A DNA stretch of 15,126 nt from JBFMFE01 sp040752295. GTDB lineage: Bacteria; UBP15; UBA6099; JBFMBQ01. Positions 1 through 6,298 of this stretch are shown here, in pieces (positions within the stretch are counted from its first letter, which is position 1; the number at the start of each line of letters is the position of its first letter). The DNA lies in assembly GCA_040752295.1 (NCBI GenBank), contig JBFMFE010000075.1, positions 1 through 15,126 on the forward strand, written 5' to 3'. The notes beneath the pieces are model-generated. The model was given only the letters and a program-made list of their open reading frames with translations. It was not told the origin of the DNA and made no database searches. Position numbers and translations under genes: made by a program.

Positions 1-9
1 TGTTCTTGT

Positions 10-35
10 ATCTGTTAGCGTATCAACTAACAGAT
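10..35. repeat. Perfect 9-bp inverted repeat at a promoter start
   Basis: Arms ATCTGTTAG (10-18) and CTAACAGAT (27-35) are perfect inverted copies around an 8-nt spacer. The element overlaps the last bases of the leftward -10 box at 34-39 and spans the predicted start near 27. It could be a repressor operator or a hairpin in the first bases of the transcript. No T-run follows it in either direction, so a terminator is unlikely. Confidence 0.6.
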
Positions 36-62
36 CATAAGTCAAAAAATATATGATGTCAA
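34..62 (-). promoter_or_regulatory. Strong sigma-70-type promoter reading left out of the window
   Basis: On the minus strand a consensus -35 box TTGACA (62-57) is followed by a 17-nt spacer and the -10 box TATGAT (39-34), which differs from consensus at one base. The predicted start is near 27. The gene it drives lies beyond the left edge. The match is good enough to call from sequence alone, although AT-rich DNA produces chance hits. Confidence 0.6.
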
Positions 63-93
63 GTAGGTCTATGCTAAAATATCATTGTGAAAA

Positions 94-109
94 AGTGCGA
101 AAGTTCACA
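94..109. promoter_or_regulatory. CRP/FNR-like palindromic box, left copy
   Basis: AGTGC-N6-TCACA matches the CRP-type pattern TGTGA-N6-TCACA at 8 of 10 fixed positions. Fifteen bases of it (95-109) recur inverted at 15000-15014 at the other end of the window. Its centre is about 75 bp upstream of the predicted leftward start near 27, a plausible activator position. A wider inverted repeat, TTGTGAA (85-91) and TTCACAA (104-110), also spans it. No regulator of this family is encoded in the window. Confidence 0.3.
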
Positions 110-172
110 AATAAACGACTTTATCTTTAAATCTCAAGGGATAATAAGTTTCTTCGTGTTCATAGTCAACTT

Positions 173-922
173 TTACAATTTCTGTTTTTTTCCATTATAT
201 ATATTAAACAGGTAAATTCCCAAAGGATAAATAACCCTGCGCATCTCGCCGTCTATATGTTCTGGTTCTTTAAGAATAAGCGCTCGACAAACAACATTTT
301 CATTGTCGTACCAACTACAAAAATCCGCGCCGGAAATATCTGTTATTTTACCAGAAGACAGATTCAGAACACGGCTTCCATGAAAAATTCCCCTCACGCT
401 ACGAAAATATACAATATTTTTCCCATCCGGAGATATCCTTGGAGCAAGAGATAAGTGATGATCTCTGTATAATTCTTTGATATTTTTTCCCGAAGAATCA
501 AAAGCAAATATTATGATTTCAATATCTTTATTTGAAACAAAAGCGATAGCAAGCAGATCGTTTTTAATCTCAAAATAGAACGCATTATTGAATATGTTTC
601 GGACGCTCCCCCTCCTGTCAATACTGATTAAATTCTTATTATCCAAAACATATACAAGACCTTTATAGATTTGAGGAGGTGAGTAGAAATCTATTTCTTC
701 AGGAGATGAACAGTTAAGATCACAAATGTTACTTTTCATTAATCCGTATTTACCAACTCTGTAGAGAGAGCAAGCGTCGCTATTATTTTTCTTTATTAGT
801 ATATATTTTGTTCCATCCGGGGTGATTTGAATTTTGAAAATATCCCTTTCCGGTTTGAAAAGATATACCAAAAGTAACATGGAAAATATGAATATAATAA
901 AAACGTGTTTCTTGTTAAACAT
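173..922 (-). CDS. AT-rich membrane-anchored protein with TolB-like PD40 motifs
   Basis: A 249-residue protein with a short basic N-terminus and one hydrophobic segment (about residues 6-22), so probably a signal anchor with the rest in the periplasm. Two PD40-type blade motifs are visible, ITPDGTKYILI at about 33-43 and ISPDGKNIVYF at about 163-173. Such motifs occur in TolB-like beta-propellers, where each blade is a four-stranded sheet. At this length there is room for perhaps four or five blades, so it may be a partial propeller. Five cysteines (near 51, 67, 71, 202 and 211) could form disulfides. The coding sequence is much richer in A and T than every other gene here, with AT-ending codons, which suggests acquisition from elsewhere. 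The ATG at 922 has only a weak GAAAG-like upstream site. No specific function is assigned. Confidence 0.75.
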   Translation of the reverse strand: MFNKKHVFIIFIFSMLLLVYLFKPERDIFKIQITPDGTKYILIKKNNSDACSLYRVGKYGLMKSNICDLNCSSPEEIDFYSPPQIYKGLVYVLDNKNLISIDRRGSVRNIFNNAFYFEIKNDLLAIAFVSNKDIEIIIFAFDSSGKNIKELYRDHHLSLAPRISPDGKNIVYFRSVRGIFHGSRVLNLSSGKITDISGADFCSWYDNENVVCRALILKEPEHIDGEMRRVIYPLGIYLFNIYNGKKQKL

Positions 923-1050
923 TCATTTTTTGTAAACTAATTCTTTCAGGTTTTTATCACCCTTCAAAACAATTAAATCTGATTTTTTAAAAAATCACCG
1001 TTCAGGTGCGAGCTTGTCCTGATCTGCAATTGTATTTTATCAGTGAGAAG

Positions 1051-1070
1051 CGGCTTTGTAAAGCCGTTTT
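1051..1070 (+). terminator. Orphan terminator-like hairpin
   Basis: CGGCTT (1051-1056), loop TGTA and AAGCCG (1061-1066) form a stem followed by TTTT (1067-1070), as in a short rho-independent terminator on the + strand. No + strand gene lies upstream in the window, so it would end an unseen transcript such as a small RNA, or be a leftover. Confidence 0.35.
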
Positions 1071-1166
1071 GTCGGCGCGCCGGCAGGAGTCGAGTACAAG
1101 CGGGCGCAGAAAGTCTTCCTGCGAGCCGAGTCCGTTGTGAAAACGCAACACCCTGCGGGACAAACA

Positions 1167-1184
1167 CCTCTATTGAAATAGAGG
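1167..1184. repeat. Seven-bp hairpin in the spacer
   Basis: CCTCTAT (1167-1173), loop TGAA and ATAGAGG (1178-1184) form a perfect stem. No T-run follows. It lies about 110 bp upstream of the kinase start and has no assigned role. Confidence 0.4.
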
Positions 1185-1285
1185 GACAGATACCGCGGTT
1201 AAATCTCCGAACGGTAACGCGCGCGTCACCACCGCGCCGACTTCCGCACCGCCTCCGAAAAGATATCCGCTCGCCGCGTTTCGGA

Positions 1286-1291
1286 TATAAT
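1286..1291 (+). promoter_or_regulatory. Consensus -10 box for a leaderless transcript
   Basis: TATAAT ends six bases before the GTG start at 1298, so a normal start point about seven bases downstream falls on the start codon itself. There is no Shine-Dalgarno sequence between the box and the GTG. The natural reading is a leaderless mRNA. No clear -35 hexamer is visible. Confidence 0.55.
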
Positions 1292-1297
1292 TAGCGC

Positions 1298-2518
1298 GTG
1301 AGCGGCGGCGGCGGACACGTCATCGGACTCGACCTCGGCGGCACGAAGCTCGCCGGCGCCCTCTTCCGGGCGAGCGGGGAGACCGGGAGTCTGGAGTTCG
1401 TGCGCGCGCGCCCGCCGATGAAGTACGACGAGATACTCGGTCCGGGCGGCGGGAAGATTCCGCGCGCGGAAAGATCGCGCAGGATCGAGGAGGCGATGCA
1501 CAGGTTCATCGCGGACCTGGCGGGCGGCGCCCCCGCCGCCGTTGACGCCATGGGCATCGCGACGGCGGGGTTCATCGAGCGCGGGATAGTAGTCGAGGCG
1601 CGCAACACCGGCATGATCAACCACCCACTGCGCGATAACGTGCACGGACGCGCCGGCTGCGAAACGTACGTGTACAAGGACTCCTGGGCGCCGGTGTTCG
1701 CCGTGGCGCTGTCCGAGCCGGCGATCATCTTCAGCCTGGGAACCGGCTTCGGGGGCGTCTCATGCGAGGCGGACCGCGAGATAAAGCTCAGAAGCCGCAC
1801 CGTCCTCCGGAAACCCGCCTGGGTCCCGAAACTCATGGCGAACGACGACCCCGGCTACGCCGTCTCCTTCCCGCCGGCGGGCGCGCGCCGCCTCATCGCG
1901 AAGGCGCTCGACGGGTTCAACGCCCGCAGCCCTGAGTCCGCGCGCGCGAGACTCCCCGCCCCTAGGCTCGAGTCCATCACAGCCGCCCTTTTTGACCGGG
2001 CGCGCCGGAGCGGAAAAGGCACTCCACGCCGGACGACCGTCGTTCTCGTGAAGCTCCTCGCCGGGGGCGCGGGGCTGAATTTCCGCCCGAACGAGGTCTT
2101 CGCCGACTTCTTCGGCGCCGCCGCTCTGCCCGCGCTGTTTTATTCGGAGCTGACGGGAAAACCCGTCACTCCGCGTGAACTCGACGCGATGCTCGAAAGG
2201 CGGGACGCCGACGCCGTTCTCGCCGCGCTCGTCCACGCCGAGTTCATCGGGTTCATTCTCTGCGAGATGCAGAAGGAGCGGGTCGCATGCGGGCTGCCCC
2301 CCGCGGCGCGCATCTACGGGACGGGGTCGGGATACAACACTATCACACACGCCGTCCTCGGCGAGGCAGTCGCCGACGCCCTCGCCGATCATGCCGCGGA
2401 AAACGGGCTGAACGTTCCGCCGCCCGGAGGCGTCCACCTCGCCCTCTGTCCGCATCCCACGTCGCTTCCCGCGTTCGGCGCCGCCGTCGGCGCGGCGATG
2501 GGGATCAGCGTCGGATGA
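1298..2518 (+). CDS. ROK-like sugar kinase (ASKHA superfamily)
   Basis: A 406-residue protein with the ASKHA kinase signatures in order: phosphate-1 loop GLDLGGTKLAG (10-20), the GIATAGFIERG segment (86-96), a KDSW motif whose D128 aligns with the catalytic Asp of the ROK ENDAN motif, the phosphate-2 loop LGTGFGG (147-153), and a glycine-rich YGTGSGYN near 330 in the adenosine-binding region. ROK enzymes phosphorylate glucose, ManNAc, fructose or allose with ATP in the cytoplasm. The protein is about 100 residues longer than usual and lacks the Cys-rich zinc motif of classical ROK proteins. The extra length falls mostly between about 155 and 280. It is therefore a divergent member with unknown substrate. 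The GTG start is supported by the TATAAT just upstream and by the DLGGTK motif beginning close to the N-terminus. An ABC permease follows after 125 bp. Confidence 0.75.
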   Translation: MSGGGGHVIGLDLGGTKLAGALFRASGETGSLEFVRARPPMKYDEILGPGGGKIPRAERSRRIEEAMHRFIADLAGGAPAAVDAMGIATAGFIERGIVVEARNTGMINHPLRDNVHGRAGCETYVYKDSWAPVFAVALSEPAIIFSLGTGFGGVSCEADREIKLRSRTVLRKPAWVPKLMANDDPGYAVSFPPAGARRLIAKALDGFNARSPESARARLPAPRLESITAALFDRARRSGKGTPRRTTVVLVKLLAGGAGLNFRPNEVFADFFGAAALPALFYSELTGKPVTPRELDAMLERRDADAVLAALVHAEFIGFILCEMQKERVACGLPPAARIYGTGSGYNTITHAVLGEAVADALADHAAENGLNVPPPGGVHLALCPHPTSLPAFGAAVGAAMGISVG

Positions 2519-2619
2519 CACGCCATCGGGTCGGGAAATAATTCTCCCCGAGGTCCGAGACATGCGGCTGTAATCATGTTTTTTACTTTTTGCCGAAGTC
2601 CGGCGCCTGCTTTTTCTCC

Positions 2620-2642
2620 ACGGGTAAAGTATAATTTCCCGT
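2620..2642. promoter_or_regulatory. Inverted repeat enclosing the permease -10 box
   Basis: ACGGG (2620-2624) and CCCGT (2638-2642) are perfect inverted copies flanking the TATAAT box. A protein bound here would cover the -10 region and start codon, as expected of a repressor operator. The arms are only five bases, so chance is possible. Confidence 0.3.
2630..2635 (+). promoter_or_regulatory. Consensus -10 box for the permease gene, probably leaderless
   Basis: TATAAT lies eight bases before the ATG at 2644, with no Shine-Dalgarno sequence in between. The expected transcript start falls within one or two bases of the ATG. The arrangement is the same as at the kinase gene upstream, which argues that both genes are leaderless and separately promoted. 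Confidence 0.55.
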
Positions 2643-2643
2643 A

Positions 2644-4362
2644 ATGCCCGGCAGGCGCGGGTCAACGCTCGTCGAGTTGAGGCGGCTCGCGGGCGAGCCG
2701 TTTTTAGCGGCAATCATCGCAGCGGTCTTCGCCGCGGTGTTCCTCTTCGTCGTCTATCCCGTGTACCGCGTTCTCGAGACGTGTCTCGTGTCGGACGGGG
2801 GGTTCGCCTTCGGCGCGATCGCGGCGACGGTCTCGAAAAAGTACAACCTCGTCCCCTTCGCGCACAGCGTCACCCTCGGGCTCTGGGTCGCGTTATCAGG
2901 AACGGCGGTCGGGTACCTCTTCGCGTTCTCGCTCACGCGCGTCAGACTGCCGGGCGCGGGTTTTTTCCGCGTCGCCGCCACGTTTCCGATCATCTCTCCC
3001 CCCTTCGTGATCTCGATGTCCGCGATACTTCTTCTCGGGCGCAACGGCGTTCTCACGGGGCTTGTCAACGGGCTGTTCGGCGTTGACCTTTACGGCGCGG
3101 GATTCGACGTTTTCGGGCTGGGCGGTCTCGTTCTCGTCGAGACACTCGCGTACTTCCCCACCGCATTCCTTCTGCTTCTGGGGGTGCTCAATTCCATAGA
3201 CGCGACCCTCGAGGAGGCGGCGATGGACCTCGGGGCGTCGAGATGGCGCGTGTTCCGCACCGTGACGTTCCCGCTTACGCTCCCCGGCATCGCCGCCTCC
3301 ATGCTCCTCCTTTTCATCGAGTCGCTCGCCGACTTCGGCAACCCCATGATCCTTTCCGGCAGGTATAACGTCCTGCCCGTCCAGGCGTACCTGCTGATCA
3401 CGGGCGCGCTGAACGATTTCCCCGGCGGCGCCGCCCTCGCCGTGATGCTGCTCGTTCCCTCGATGATCGCCTTCGCGGCTCAGAAATACTGGCTCGAAAA
3501 AAAATCCTTCGTCACCGTCACGGGCAAGCCCGCCGCGGGGAGGATGAAGGAGATGCCCCTGTCCGTGCGCGCCCCGCTGTTCCTCGCGTGCTGCGCCGTC
3601 GTCGGAGTTATCCTGCTCTTTTATGGAATGGTGCTCTACGGCTCATTCACGAGGCAGTGGGGCGCGGACCACGCGCTCACGCTCGACAACTACGTTGACA
3701 TGTTCTCGCGCGGCTCCGAGTACCTGACGTACATAAAATCCTCGCTCGTTCTCTCCGGCATAGCCACGCCGGTCGCCGGGCTTTTCGCGATGATCGTCGC
3801 CTACCTTGTCGTCAGGAAGAAGTTTCCCGCCAAGGGGCTTCTGGAAGTCTCCTCGATGCTGACGTTCGCCGTTCCCGGCACCATCGTGGGCATCGGCTAC
3901 ATCCTGGCGTTCAACAGACCGCCCCTCCTGCTGCAGGGGACGGCGGCTATCATCGTGATACTTCTGATCTTCAGGAACGCCCCCGTCGGCATCCGCGCCG
4001 GCATCGCCAGCCTCCAGCAGATAGACCGCTCCATCGAGGAAGCCTCTATGGACCTCGGGGCGTCGAGCATGAGCACGTTCTTCAGGGTGACGCTCCCGCT
4101 GATCGCGCCCGCGTTCTTCGCCGGTCTCGCCTACAGTTTCGTCAAATGCATGACCGCGATAAGCGCGGTGATCTTCGTCGCGTCCGGGCGGTGGACGCTG
4201 ATCACCATCGCCATACTCGGCGCCGTAGAGTCGAGCGACTACTCGCAGGCGGCGGCGCTCTCCATCGCGCTCGTCGCCTTCGTTCTTGTCGCCCTCGGAG
4301 TCATGCAGGCGCTCGTCGGCTGGATGAGCAGGCGCGGGCTTGCCCCCGGGAAACGCCCTTAA
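2644..4362 (+). CDS. Fused two-domain ABC transporter permease, ferric-iron (AfuB/FbpB) type
   Basis: A 572-residue inner-membrane protein with about twelve hydrophobic segments arranged as two homologous permease halves (about 1-290 and 305-572). Each half carries an EAA loop that docks with the ATPase: EEAAMDLGASRWRVF at 190-204 and IEEASMDLGASSMSTFF at 464-480. Fused permeases of this layout are typical of the ferric-iron/2-aminoethylphosphonate/thiamine group of binding-protein-dependent importers. Length and organisation look complete. The substrate cannot be told from the sequence. No binding-protein gene lies in the window, and the ATPase expected downstream is reduced to a short remnant at 4340-4447. 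The ATG at 2644 follows a -10 box directly, suggesting leaderless translation. The preceding ROK-like kinase could handle an imported sugar, but that link is only positional. Confidence 0.85.
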   Translation: MPGRRGSTLVELRRLAGEPFLAAIIAAVFAAVFLFVVYPVYRVLETCLVSDGGFAFGAIAATVSKKYNLVPFAHSVTLGLWVALSGTAVGYLFAFSLTRVRLPGAGFFRVAATFPIISPPFVISMSAILLLGRNGVLTGLVNGLFGVDLYGAGFDVFGLGGLVLVETLAYFPTAFLLLLGVLNSIDATLEEAAMDLGASRWRVFRTVTFPLTLPGIAASMLLLFIESLADFGNPMILSGRYNVLPVQAYLLITGALNDFPGGAALAVMLLVPSMIAFAAQKYWLEKKSFVTVTGKPAAGRMKEMPLSVRAPLFLACCAVVGVILLFYGMVLYGSFTRQWGADHALTLDNYVDMFSRGSEYLTYIKSSLVLSGIATPVAGLFAMIVAYLVVRKKFPAKGLLEVSSMLTFAVPGTIVGIGYILAFNRPPLLLQGTAAIIVILLIFRNAPVGIRAGIASLQQIDRSIEEASMDLGASSMSTFFRVTLPLIAPAFFAGLAYSFVKCMTAISAVIFVASGRWTLITIAILGAVESSDYSQAAALSIALVAFVLVALGVMQALVGWMSRRGLAPGKRP

Positions 4363-4447
4363 CGGCGCGCGGACGACTGCCGACCTCCTGCGATTGAGAA
4401 ACGTGTCGCTTTCCTGCTCCGTCCGGGATGGAACGCCCGTAATAGAC
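4340..4447 (+). pseudogene. Truncated ABC transporter ATP-binding protein, 5' stump
   Basis: From a TTG at 4340, overlapping the permease end, the frame reads through LLRLRNVSLSC (residues 16-26) and DGTPVID (30-36). This resembles the first strand of an ABC ATPase (typically LxLxNVS...DGxxAxD), in the position expected for the transporter's ATPase. After about 4447 the resemblance stops. The frame runs on to a stop at 4600 without the Walker A, Q-loop or signature motif, and from 4573 it overlaps the opposing kinase gene. I read this as a gene cut off by a rearrangement, or by an assembly join. The match is short, so confidence is moderate, and the start codon is uncertain. Confidence 0.4.
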
Positions 4448-4572
4448 CCTGCAAAGAGGGGGTTTTTGATGGAACCTGTCAGTCAGGATAAGGTTGTGAT
4501 TGCTGCGGAACGCAGGAGAAACATTCGGTGCGTTCGAGGCTTGTCTCATGCAGGGCTTGCGATTGTACCGGG

Positions 4573-6192
4573 TCAGTGTTGTCGATCGGGAGCAGGTTGA
4601 TTTGTCCCGAATTTCATGCCTTCGATGTCCGCGGGGACAGTGGAAGCGGGAAGGAGCACCGCGAAAGTGCTGCCCTCGCCAGGTCTGCTCTTGACACGGA
4701 TGTTGCCGCCGTGCTTTTTGACGATGCCGAGGGAGACCGACAGCCCAAGCCCCGTGCCCTTGCCGGTGGGTTTCGTGGTGAAGAACGGGTCGAAGATGGA
4801 GCCGACAATATGATCCGGGATGCCTTTGCCCGTGTCGGTGATTTTCACGGCGAGGAAAGCGGGGTCTTCATCCCTCGCCGCGGCGATGTGGAGCCTGCCG
4901 CCGCCGGGCATCGCGTCGAGGGCGTTGAGGATCAGGTTCAGGAAGACCTGTCCGAGGTGCTGCCTGTCGCCGTGGACGGGCGGCAGGTTCGCGGAGATTT
5001 CGGTTGAGAGTTTTACGTCGTGCAGTTTGATCTGGTTGCCGACGAGGGCGAGGGTTTCGCGGACGATGTCGCCGAGGTCGAGGATTTCGGTTTCGATCTC
5101 GCTTTCTCTCGCGAAGTCGAGCAGGTTACGGACGATTTTCTGCGCCCTTTCCGCCTGCTCGACGAGGTCCGAGACCATCTCGAGCCTTTCACCGTCGGAA
5201 AGGTCGGGGTAGTCTTCCCTCATCATCTCCGCTGTCAGCATGATGTTGTTTATGGGGTTGTTGAGTTCGTGCGCCACGCCCGCGGTGAGGGTGCCGACGG
5301 CGCGGAGCTTGTGTGAGCGCACGAGGATTTCGTGTCTGTGCATGAGCTGGCTCATCATGCTGTTCATTGCCGCGGCGAGGTTGGTGAACTCATCTCGGAA
5401 ACGGCGATGGGGCATGATGGGTGTGAAATCCCCCTCGGCGACCCGTTTGGTTGCATCCATAAGGCGGTTAAGCCTTCTGATGATGTGTGTTGCGAGGAAA
5501 TTCGCAAGATACACCATGATGACCAGCAGCAGAATCAGGAAGGCGACGGGCACATGCCTCGCAAGATAGAGCATGCGGTGGATCTTGTCCCGCTCTTTGC
5601 GGGACATACCCATGGCGAAGGAGATCATTTCCCCGCCGTGGGAGCGGAGTTCCTTTTCAATGCGGGCGGACGCCGCTGAATCCACGACTTTGTTGTTTCT
5701 GGCGCCGGCTTCGAGCGTGCGGATGAGTTCCTTGTAACTTTCGAGGTGGTTTTCCATTGTTTGGACGTTGCGGCTTCCCACGACGGACGTCCATTCGAGG
5801 CGGGCGGAGTTGAGCAGGATTTCCGCCTGCTCGACGTGTTCGATGACGTTTTCAAGGTCTGAGCCGTAGAGGAAAAAGTTTTTTTCGTAACGCCGCGCCT
5901 GCTGGATTTCGCTGGTGAAGCTGTCGGCGTCTTCGAGAAATCTCAATTTGTGTTCGATCCTGCCGATGGTGACGATCGAGATGATGGTGATGCCGGTGCT
6001 GAGGATGAAGAGGATCATGAAGCCGAGGGCGAGCCGCGCGCGGATGCTGAAGCCTGGTCTGTGCAGCAGGGCGCGTAGCGCCTGCGTTTGCGCATCCGGC
6101 GCGGAAACGGTCCTGTCGGCTTCCGTTGTGCCCGGCGGGGCGTACGGCGAGTCGAGGCTGTCGTTCTGCTGGTTTGACCGTCGGTTATCCAT
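4573..6192 (-). CDS. Membrane sensor histidine kinase with HBM-like sensor and HAMP domains
   Basis: A 539-residue protein with a polar N-terminal tail (1-48), TM1 (about 52-74), a helical sensor region (about 78-210) containing the RRYEKNFFLYG motif typical of helical bimodular (HBM) sensors, TM2 (213-235), HAMP (about 232-286), and a transmitter. Transmitter motifs are the H-box GVAHELNNPINN with phospho-accepting His308, N-box NLILNALDA (419-427), G1 DTGKGIP (453-459), F-box FDPFF (467-471) and G2 GTGLGLS (479-485). All catalytic residues look intact. It ends without a receiver domain. HBM sensors of known proteins bind small organic acids, so a carboxylate or similar ligand is a fair guess. 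It is the last gene of the operon, 106 bp after its neighbour, with a probable promoter of its own at 6263-6292. The likely phosphorylation partners are the response regulator at 7318-7725 and the NtrC-type protein at 13440-14801. No good Shine-Dalgarno site precedes the ATG. Confidence 0.92.
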   Translation of the reverse strand: MDNRRSNQQNDSLDSPYAPPGTTEADRTVSAPDAQTQALRALLHRPGFSIRARLALGFMILFILSTGITIISIVTIGRIEHKLRFLEDADSFTSEIQQARRYEKNFFLYGSDLENVIEHVEQAEILLNSARLEWTSVVGSRNVQTMENHLESYKELIRTLEAGARNNKVVDSAASARIEKELRSHGGEMISFAMGMSRKERDKIHRMLYLARHVPVAFLILLLVIMVYLANFLATHIIRRLNRLMDATKRVAEGDFTPIMPHRRFRDEFTNLAAAMNSMMSQLMHRHEILVRSHKLRAVGTLTAGVAHELNNPINNIMLTAEMMREDYPDLSDGERLEMVSDLVEQAERAQKIVRNLLDFARESEIETEILDLGDIVRETLALVGNQIKLHDVKLSTEISANLPPVHGDRQHLGQVFLNLILNALDAMPGGGRLHIAAARDEDPAFLAVKITDTGKGIPDHIVGSIFDPFFTTKPTGKGTGLGLSVSLGIVKKHGGNIRVKSRPGEGSTFAVLLPASTVPADIEGMKFGTNQPAPDRQH

Positions 6193-6262
6193 GGTTTTCA
6201 GGCGGGAGAGCGCGTCGAACGCGTTCCGCCCGCCGCTGAAATCTTAAACGATATTTGAGAGT

Positions 6263-6292
6263 ATTAAACGCGGAGCAACGGAAGGAAGTCAA
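6263..6292 (-). promoter_or_regulatory. Putative internal sigma-70 promoter for the histidine kinase
   Basis: On the minus strand TTGACT (6292-6287), an 18-nt spacer and TTTAAT (6268-6263) each match consensus at five of six bases. The predicted start near 6256 gives a leader of about 64 nt to the kinase ATG at 6192. It sits in the largest gap of an otherwise compact operon, which supports a real promoter giving basal kinase expression. Confidence 0.45.
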
Positions 6293-6298
6293 GCGCGA

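Larger units (their letters stand above)
923..1297. other. Non-coding spacer of 375 bp with several hairpins
   Basis: No convincing gene lies here. The short frames on both strands have biased, Arg/Pro-rich translations and no recognisable motif. It holds a perfect 16-bp AT palindrome (981-996), a terminator-like hairpin (1051-1070), an inverted repeat GCAGGA/TCCTGC (1083-1088 and 1117-1122) and a 7-bp hairpin (1167-1184). Composition shifts here from AT-rich on the left to strongly GC-rich on the right. A small RNA or a rearrangement scar are both possible. Confidence 0.5.

Noticed and set aside
85..110. TTGTGAA/TTCACAA repeat read as a CRP site
   Set aside because: The TGTGA and TCACA halves of this wider repeat are separated by 14 nt instead of 6. 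Only the inner 94-109 box has the right spacing.
1760..2713. Long minus-strand open frame (317 codons) opposite the ROK-like gene
   Set aside because: Its translation is Arg/Gly-rich with no motif, and it lies antisense to a gene with clear kinase signatures. It is a by-product of high GC.
4448..4572. Terminator between the convergent permease and kinase genes
   Set aside because: Only 4- to 5-bp inverted repeats are visible (CCTG/CAGG, AACCT/AGGTT) and none is followed by a T-run.
4528..5007. Plus-strand open frame (159 codons) opposite the histidine kinase
   Set aside because: It lies antisense to the conserved ATPase domain of the kinase. The translation is Asp/Glu/Gly/Arg-rich and unrecognised.
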